Positions 5,425 through 9,877 of a stretch of 9,877 nucleotides of DNA are shown one piece after another. The position numbers and the translations under genes are program-made. How positions within the stretch are numbered: position 1 is the first letter of the stretch; each line of letters opens with the position of its first letter. Under the pieces are notes generated by a model. That model saw only the letters and a program-made list of their open reading frames with translations, made no database searches and was not told the origin of the DNA. Source of the stretch: Opitutaceae bacterium (GTDB lineage Bacteria; Verrucomicrobiota; Verrucomicrobiae; Opitutales; Opitutaceae). The DNA lies in contig JAISAX010000485.1 of assembly GCA_031266495.1 (NCBI GenBank), forward strand, positions 1-9,877, in the 5' to 3' direction.

Positions 5425-6237
5425 ATGAAAACCAACCGATCATCACCCAGGACTCCCGCCGCTTTCGCCCTGATCGAGCCACGACGGGTTTTTACTTGCC
5501 GGAGACGGAGTGTTGCTCCGTCTCCGGCAAGGGCTTCATATGAAGCCCTGTGCGACAACGCCTGCGCCTTCACGCTGATCGAGCTGCTGGCGGTCATCAC
5601 CATTATCGGCATTTTGGCCGGTATCCTGATTCCTGTGACGATTTCCGTGCGCGCCTCCGCGCGCGCCGCGCAGTGCAAATCCAACCTCCGCCAGATCGGC
5701 ATCGCCACCCAGACTTACCTCACCGAAAACAAAAACATTTTTTACCCCCACAATGGCGCCGGCTGGCACCGTTACCTCAACCCCTACCTCAAAAACCAGA
5801 AAATAGCCGCCGGAATGGGCGCCCGTGACTACATGCTCACCTGCCCGGTCGCCGTGCCCAGAAACGGCAAGATCAACTACACCGGTTACCTCAAAAACGC
5901 CTGGCTCGGCGTTGACGCCAACACTGGCAAAAGCAAGCGCGTCAACGACGCGTATCCGCAATCCCGTGTCATTGTTTTCTGGGACGACGAGCACGCCGAC
6001 CAATACGGCGACGGCGGCTGGCCGGGCAACGGCCTCAACGCCGACGGCCTTTGGGTGAGTTCAACCGGCAGTTGGTACAAACTCGCCTTCCGTCACAAAG
6101 ACCAATGCCACATCCTTCTCCTTGATGGCCACGTCGCCTCCCTGAAGCCCGGCCCCAACCGCAGCGGCATGGACTACAGGGAATGGCTCTGGGGCCCCTT
6201 TCCCCAATACCCCGACGTCCCCGTTCCGACCCTCTGA
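5425..6237 (+). CDS. H-X9-DG pseudopilin (prepilin-type N-terminal cleavage/methylation protein), cassette 1
   Basis: This 270-aa pseudopilin has a long 48-residue leader, then the prepilin signal FTLIELLAVITIIGILAGILIP (residues 49-70) with Glu at +5. Prepilin peptidase should cut before Phe49. Position -1 is Ala rather than the classical Gly, common in Verrucomicrobia and Planctomycetes. The globular part ends with FRHKDQCHILLLDGHVASL: His224, nine residues, Asp-Gly at 234-235, the H-X9-DG motif of this family. Such proteins are thought to work with type II secretion-like machines in the envelope; no peptidase or secretion ATPase is in the window. The leader holds a palindrome doublet (5495-5549) and a vestigial ALIEP motif. 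No Shine-Dalgarno precedes the ATG. The LamG/PEP-CTERM gene follows 38 bp later, so the two are probably one transcript. Confidence 0.92.
   Translation: MKTNRSSPRTPAAFALIEPRRVFTCRRRSVAPSPARASYEALCDNACAFTLIELLAVITIIGILAGILIPVTISVRASARAAQCKSNLRQIGIATQTYLTENKNIFYPHNGAGWHRYLNPYLKNQKIAAGMGARDYMLTCPVAVPRNGKINYTGYLKNAWLGVDANTGKSKRVNDAYPQSRVIVFWDDEHADQYGDGGWPGNGLNADGLWVSSTGSWYKLAFRHKDQCHILLLDGHVASLKPGPNRSGMDYREWLWGPFPQYPDVPVPTL
5495..5549. repeat. REP-like palindrome doublet inside the pseudopilin leader, copy 1
   Basis: Two adjacent palindromes occur. The first is TTGCCGGAGACGGAG, loop TGTTG, and its exact 15-bp complement (5496-5530), with one more base pair at 5495/5531. The second is the perfect 20-bp palindrome AGGGCTTCATATGAAGCCCT (5530-5549). 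Both are in frame and encode leader residues removed with the prepilin signal. The second pseudopilin gene has the same arrangement at the same place. Confidence 0.85.
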
Positions 6238-6275
6238 ATTTCCCAACCCGAATCCACCACCAACCCGAACCCGTC

Positions 6276-7316
6276 ATGAAAAACAAATCCACAATATCAC
6301 TACAACTGCTCAACCAGGCCGCAGGGACAAGCATCGCCTTGGGACTTGGACTTGCATTGATGACCGGCGTCGCCGCCGTGTCTTCCGCCCAAACCATAAT
6401 CCCGACACCCACCGCGCTCTTCACCTTCGACGACGCCACCGCGGGAACGACATTGGCAACAAACACTGCCATCACCAACTCCGGGACCAGTGACACCAGC
6501 GGCGCGGTCTGGGGTAACACGATTGATGTCACCGCCAATGGCATTTCCGGCAACGGCCTGACCAACTTCAAAACCACGTTCGATAATTCTGGCGAAATAA
6601 TAACCGCAGCCAGTAATGCTTCTTTTGCTACCGGGATAACCAATCCCCTGCACAGCAGATCGGCCACCCTGTCCATCTGGGCCAAAAACCCCGGCACGGT
6701 TACGACCCAGGATCGTTTTGTCCTCTTCGGTGTCGGGAATAATGGGAACGGTGTCAATCAGGGCCTGCAAGTCTGGCTCGGTCAAGTGGATGAAACCGGC
6801 CAGCGCACACTCAACGTCACGCTCCAGACTTGGTACGGGGGCCTTGGCACCTGGAGCAGCGCACCCCTGACCTGGGATGCGGACGCATGGTATAACGTCG
6901 CCCTCACCTGGAACAATACGACCGGCGCACACGGCCATGTTGATCTCTTCCTGACAAAACAAACCGACACCTTTGGCACGCCCCTTCTCTCCTTCAATTC
7001 GAACGACACCACCGGCAGCAACTCCGCCGGCGTCACCAGGGACGACGGCACCGGTATAGCTAATGGGTCATGGGTTTATTTTGGTGGCCAAGGCCGCCAG
7101 TACAACACAGGCGTCCTCTCTGGTGGCGGATTGGGAACGGCCGCCATCATCGACGATGCCGCCGCATGGATCGGCACAAAACTGACTGCCGAAGAACTGG
7201 CGGCCAACTTCGCCTTGCACGCCATCACCGGCAACATCCCCGAACCCCGCACGCTCGCCGCGCTGTGCGGATTCGCCGGCCTGGTCGCAGCCATCGTCAT
7301 CCGTCGCCGCCGTTAA
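6276..7316 (+). CDS. LamG-fold PEP-CTERM surface protein, cassette 1
   Basis: I chose the ATG at 6276 (346 aa) because it begins a signal peptide (core ALGLGLALMTGVAAV, cleavage near SSAQ/T); the in-frame extension back to 6183 overlaps the pseudopilin gene and is not signal-like. Residues about 45-312 form a concanavalin-A/LamG-type jelly roll: TALFTFDD, LSIWAKNPGTVTTQDRFVLF, WYNVALTW, then IIDDAAAWIGTKLTAEELAANF, which matches the 'DEvrvynraLsaeEi' end of LamG_3 domains. Such domains usually bind glycans or proteins at the cell surface. The C-terminus (IPEPRTLAALCGFAGLVAAIVIRRRR in two parts, PEP then helix then four Arg) is a PEP-CTERM exosortase signal. It lies 38 bp after the pseudopilin and is probably co-transcribed. 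Confidence 0.93.
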   Translation: MKNKSTISLQLLNQAAGTSIALGLGLALMTGVAAVSSAQTIIPTPTALFTFDDATAGTTLATNTAITNSGTSDTSGAVWGNTIDVTANGISGNGLTNFKTTFDNSGEIITAASNASFATGITNPLHSRSATLSIWAKNPGTVTTQDRFVLFGVGNNGNGVNQGLQVWLGQVDETGQRTLNVTLQTWYGGLGTWSSAPLTWDADAWYNVALTWNNTTGAHGHVDLFLTKQTDTFGTPLLSFNSNDTTGSNSAGVTRDDGTGIANGSWVYFGGQGRQYNTGVLSGGGLGTAAIIDDAAAWIGTKLTAEELAANFALHAITGNIPEPRTLAALCGFAGLVAAIVIRRRR

Positions 7317-7336
7317 CCGTTATCACTAACCGAAGG

Positions 7337-7383
7337 TACGCGAAGCCGGAGCGACGGCATTCCTGCCGCTTTGGCTTCGCGTA
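7337..7383. repeat. Imperfect hairpin repeat after cassette 1
   Basis: TACGCGAAGCC (7337-7347) pairs exactly with GGCTTCGCGTA (7373-7383), with an inner CGGCA / TGCCG stem around a TTCC loop. It starts 20 bp after the LamG gene stop and could stabilise the 3' end of the message. No T-run follows, so it is not a standard terminator. Its right arm overlaps the left end of the larger element at 7377-7602. Confidence 0.75.
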
Positions 7384-7602
7384 ACATCAGGTTTTCAGTG
7401 GAAACAGTGAAGAGAGGGGGGGGATGTGCAGACCATTAGCGCGGGAGCGCCAATGGCCAATATCGTCCCCTCTCCCGTCGTCCCCCCCCCCCCTGTTTCC
7501 ATCGAAAACGTCGAAGAACCCCGATTTTCAGGCGATGCGGTATGGCCTGCCGTTGTTTGTTCGATTACGCCCGCGGCCAAATCATGACCTGATGTTACGC
7601 GA
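7377..7602. mobile_element. Candidate MITE-like non-coding palindromic element
   Basis: Perfect 15-bp terminal inverted repeats, TCGCGTAACATCAGG (7377-7391) and CCTGATGTTACGCGA (7588-7602), bound 226 bp without a convincing gene. Inside is a second inverted pair, GTTTTCAGTGGAAACAG (7391-7407) and CTGTTTCCATCGAAAAC (7494-7510), matching at 15 of 17 positions. It encloses G8 opposite C12 and a central hairpin CCATTAGCGC-GGGA-GCGCCAATGG (7433-7456, one mismatch). Most of the 481-bp gap 7317-7797 is taken by this, the hairpin at 7337 and the promoter element at 7639. I could not find a target-site duplication, so mobility is inferred from structure only. Confidence 0.5.
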
Positions 7603-7638
7603 GGGATAACGTAGGGGCGCACATGAAGTGCTTTTGCC

Positions 7639-7699
7639 GTATTTTCAAATAAAAAAGACGCAATTTCGCCTGGAAAGGCGTCCGTGTTATTGATATTCT
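7639..7699 (+). promoter_or_regulatory. Conserved 61-bp promoter-like element, copy 3
   Basis: It aligns without gaps to the other two copies: GTATTTTCAAATAAAAAA, core GACGCAATTTCGCC, TGGAAA at 7671-7676, 17-bp spacer, TATTCT at 7694-7699. The inverted repeat of copy 2 is weakened here (ACGCAA-TT-TCGCCT). The pseudopilin start codon is 98 bp downstream of the -10-like hexamer, close to the 89 bp in cassette 1. Confidence 0.67.
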
Positions 7700-7797
7700 G
7701 GAAGCAATCCGGTTTGCCCTGCTCACCAGGATGACTGCCGCCTTTCCCAGACATTTCCCTCTCCACAACCGCCACTCACCTCAAAACCAGCATATCG

Positions 7798-8604
7798 ATG
7801 AACATCCCTGACATTGCCACCAACCCCTTTTTAACCCGCCTGGCGGAGCGTCGCTCCGCCAGGCGGCGGCTTCATGTGAAGCCGCCGCACCTCCCGCCCA
7901 CCTCGGGTTTCACCTTGATCGAATTGCTCACCGTCATCGTCATCATTGGCATTCTGGCCGGTATCATGATTCCGGTGACCCTCTCCGTGCGAGCCTCCGC
8001 TCGCTCCGCGCAATGCACCTCCAACCTCCGCCAGATCGGCATCGCCACGCAAACTTACCTCACCGAACACAAACAGGTCATTTACCCGCACAGCAACGGA
8101 GGCTACATCTGGTACCACTATCTCAACCCCTACATAAACAACCAGAAAACCACGGGGCGCAGTGCGCGCGACTACATGCTTTATTGCCCCGCCGCCCTTT
8201 CCGAACCCAACATCCCCCAGAAAACCAACTGCACCGGTTACCTCAAAAACGCCTGGCTCGGGGTTGAAACCGGCGGGAAAACCAAACTCATCAACGATGC
8301 CTATCCCTTCTCCCGCATCATCGTCTTCTGGGATGACACTCACACCTACCAAAACAACTACTCCACCGACGGCGGCTGGCCGGGCAACGGCAACAATGCC
8401 GACGGTCAATATGTATCCGCCACCGGCAGTTGGTACAAACTCGCATTTCGCCACAAGGACCGTTGCCACATCCTCCTGCTCGACGGCCATGTCGCCTCCC
8501 TGAAACCCGGCCCCAACCGCGATAAAATGGCTGCCATGGATTACCACGAATGGCTCTGGGGCCCCTTCCCGCAATACGCGGACGTACCCATCCCCGCCCC
8601 CTGA
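7798..8604 (+). CDS. H-X9-DG pseudopilin (prepilin-type N-terminal cleavage/methylation protein), cassette 2
   Basis: This 268-aa paralogue of the protein at 5425 has a 37-residue leader, then cleavage between Gly37 and Phe38, and FTLIELLTVIVIIGILAGIM with Glu at +5. It shares GYLKNAWLGV, DGGWPGNG, TGSWYKLAFRHKD and the H-X9-DG motif (His219, Asp-Gly at 229-230) and ends WGPFPQYADVPIP. Leader sequences of the two paralogues do not match as protein, although both carry a palindrome doublet at the DNA level. No Shine-Dalgarno precedes the ATG at 7798. The LamG gene follows 72 bp later in the same direction. As in cassette 1, the assembly machinery is not encoded here. Confidence 0.92.
   Translation: MNIPDIATNPFLTRLAERRSARRRLHVKPPHLPPTSGFTLIELLTVIVIIGILAGIMIPVTLSVRASARSAQCTSNLRQIGIATQTYLTEHKQVIYPHSNGGYIWYHYLNPYINNQKTTGRSARDYMLYCPAALSEPNIPQKTNCTGYLKNAWLGVETGGKTKLINDAYPFSRIIVFWDDTHTYQNNYSTDGGWPGNGNNADGQYVSATGSWYKLAFRHKDRCHILLLDGHVASLKPGPNRDKMAAMDYHEWLWGPFPQYADVPIPAP
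7836..7888. repeat. REP-like palindrome doublet inside the pseudopilin leader, copy 2
   Basis: The first hairpin is CCTGGCGGAGC (7839-7849), loop GTC, GCTCCGCCAGG (7853-7863), extendable by three outer pairs to 7836/7866. The second is GCGGCGGCTTCA (7863-7874), loop TG, TGAAGCCGCCGC (7877-7888). It shares the CGGAG..CTCCG and GGCTTCA..TGAAGCC cores with copy 1 at 5495-5549. The shared GGCTTCAT core is read in a different frame from copy 1. Confidence 0.85.
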
Positions 8605-8676
8605 CGCCGCCGCGCCATTCCGGACATCCTGAAACCACACCTTCAAACCCGATCCGCACAACCGATTCAACGCCAC

Positions 8677-9852
8677 ATGAAAATCATATCCACAACACCA
8701 CTACATCCGTCCGGAAAAACATCCGGGACATACGTTGCTCCGGGGCTCGCCCTGAAGCTCGCCCTGGGACTCACCCTGCTGGCAGGCAGTGCGGCTGTTC
8801 CCGCTTCCGTTTCCGCCCAAAGCGCGATCCCGACACCCACCGCGCGCTACACCTTTGACGACACCACCCCCGGAGCCGTACTGGCGCCCAACACCGCCAT
8901 CACCGACACCTCCGGCAACAACAACAACGGCTCCATCAAACAACGCCCCGTTACCGTCACGACCGGCGGCATTTCCGGAAACGCCCTGACCAACCTCTCC
9001 ACCGGAATCTGGGCCGGCAAACACATCTACCAAGCCGCCCAGGTTGCCCTTGACACCAAAAACGCCAGCCCCCTGAACAACGGAGACGTCACCCTCTCCA
9101 TCTGGGCCAAAAACCCCGGCACCGTCACCACGCAAGACCGCTTTGTCCTCTTCGGCACCGGCCTCATCGGGGAAAACGACAGCCGCTCCCTGCAAGTCTG
9201 GCTCAGCCAGCCAGACGCGCAAGGCCACCGCACACTCAACGTCACCGTACAAAACTGGTACAACGGATTCAGCACCTGGAGCAGCGCCCCCCTGACATGG
9301 AAAGCAAACGCCTGGTACAACATCGCCCTCACCTGGAAAAAAATCCCCGGCACCGTGCACGGCCAGATCAACGTTTTCCTGACCAAACGGAACGAAACCC
9401 TCGGCCCCCCCCTCCTCACCCTCACCTCGAACGACCCCACCGGCACCAACACCGCCGGCGGCACCCGGAACGACGGCACCGGCGTGGCCAACGGACCCTG
9501 GATTTATTTCGGCGGCCAAAGCCGCCAACCCAACGCCGGCAACCACTCCGGCGGCGGCTGGGGAACAGCCGGAATCATAGACGAAGCCACCGTATGGATC
9601 GGCGCCGCCCTGACCAAAGAACAACTCGCGGCCAACTTCGCGCTCCACGCCAACACCGCCTCGGACGCCCCCGAGCCCCCCCCCCTCCCCCGGCCATCGA
9701 ACTCCCCGTCCCCGGACTCACCCTCCGCGCCGACCGCTGGAACCACGTCACCATCAACACCCCGCAAGGCGACACCCTCCTCACCCTCGCAGGCTTTCAA
9801 CTCAAGTGGACCCCCTCCCTCACCACCAACGGCGGCACGCTCCGCACCGTAA
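8677..9852 (+). CDS. LamG-fold exported protein, cassette 2, with 3' frameshift
   Basis: As written it is 391 aa from the ATG at 8677. It has a signal peptide (core LALGLTLLAGSAAVPA, cleavage near VSA/QS) and a LamG/concanavalin-A-like domain at about 52-322 closely paralogous to the protein at 6276: TARYTFDD, LSIWAKNPGTVTTQDRFVLF, WYNIALTW, IIDEATVWIG, LAANFALHA. After APEPPP (331-336) the frame enters a Pro/Ser stretch that looks like out-of-frame translation and stops at 9850-9852. The paralogue has its PEP-CTERM signal at this point. Here a C10 run (9676-9685) shifts the frame. With one more C the reading continues as a Pro linker and then convincing protein sequence to the window end, without a PEP-CTERM signal. 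It lies 72 bp after the pseudopilin and is probably co-transcribed. Confidence 0.85.
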   Translation: MKIISTTPLHPSGKTSGTYVAPGLALKLALGLTLLAGSAAVPASVSAQSAIPTPTARYTFDDTTPGAVLAPNTAITDTSGNNNNGSIKQRPVTVTTGGISGNALTNLSTGIWAGKHIYQAAQVALDTKNASPLNNGDVTLSIWAKNPGTVTTQDRFVLFGTGLIGENDSRSLQVWLSQPDAQGHRTLNVTVQNWYNGFSTWSSAPLTWKANAWYNIALTWKKIPGTVHGQINVFLTKRNETLGPPLLTLTSNDPTGTNTAGGTRNDGTGVANGPWIYFGGQSRQPNAGNHSGGGWGTAGIIDEATVWIGAALTKEQLAANFALHANTASDAPEPPPLPRPSNSPSPDSPSAPTAGTTSPSTPRKATPSSPSQAFNSSGPPPSPPTAARSAP

Positions 9853-9877
9853 CCGGCGAAGACGGCGCGCGCTCCCT
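9676..9877 (+). other. C10 frameshift site and out-of-frame continuation of the LamG protein
   Basis: The frame offset by two from the gene at 8677 is open from the C10 tract through 9877. From 9696 it reads IELPVPGLTLRADRWNHVTI, then GDTLLTLAGFQLKWTPSL and GGTLRTVTGEDGARS, with normal coding composition, while the unshifted frame is Pro/Ser-rich. Adding one C (or removing two) joins the two into one protein with a poly-Pro hinge. The second domain is cut by the window end and is not recognised. Confidence 0.72.

Noticed and set aside
1630..7778. CACAACCGCCACTC shared exactly by about 1632-1645 and 7764-7777
   Set aside because: It lies before the promoter element in one place and after it in the other, and a 14-bp match of this composition could arise by chance in 10 kb.
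7317..7797. Repeats in the inter-cassette gap considered as a CRISPR array
   Set aside because: The repeats are inverted and nested, not evenly spaced direct repeats, and no cas gene is present.
7831..9648. Two long minus-strand open frames (281 and 315 codons) opposite cassette 2
   Set aside because: Both are Gly/Val-rich translations of the complement of the pseudopilin and LamG genes, with no domain or start signal.

Overview
The window is GC-rich bacterial DNA that looks like an accessory region of a verrucomicrobial chromosome, most likely Opitutaceae-like. This is inferred from three things seen together: C-terminal PEP-CTERM sorting signals, type II-secretion-like pseudopilins with the H-X9-DG motif, and a XylR-type regulator (LacI-like sensor plus AraC DNA-binding domain). 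Start codons have poor Shine-Dalgarno sequences, and intergenic DNA is crowded with palindromes and G/C homopolymers. No tRNA, rRNA, CRISPR array or complete insertion sequence was seen.

Layout. (1) 143-1552 (+): a secreted protein of unknown function. (2) 1758-2546 (+): a small PEP-CTERM surface protein, followed by a strong intrinsic terminator (2598-2626). (3) 2719-3942 (-): the XylR-type regulator, convergent with it. (4) 3920-4491 (-): a decayed toxin-antitoxin patch: an intact hicB antitoxin, a frameshifted hicA toxin, and the C-terminal remnant of a DUF1778/TacA-like antitoxin overlapping the regulator start. (5) 4504-5266: mostly non-coding, with inverted repeats and the C-terminal scrap of a large carbohydrate-active-type protein (DUF5054-like). 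(6) 5425-7316 (+): a two-gene cassette, H-X9-DG pseudopilin followed by a LamG-fold PEP-CTERM protein. (7) 7337-7602: a palindromic, MITE-like non-coding element. (8) 7798-window end (+): a second, paralogous copy of the same cassette. Its LamG gene is interrupted by a frameshift at a C10 tract and runs off the window.

How it may fit together. The PEP-CTERM gene at 1758 and both cassettes share one ungapped 61-bp upstream element (1691-1751, 5275-5335, 7639-7699): an AT-rich block, an inverted-repeat-like core, and a promoter-like hexamer pair at exactly 17 bp spacing. This suggests a co-regulated family of exported surface proteins and pseudopilins, possibly controlled by a XylR/AraC-type regulator such as the one encoded here. 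Both pseudopilin genes also carry a pair of palindromes in frame inside the leader peptide that prepilin peptidase would remove. The two palindrome pairs share DNA architecture but are read in different frames, so they look like inserted REP-like DNA rather than conserved protein. The shared promoter element and these leader palindromes are the most novel-looking signals.
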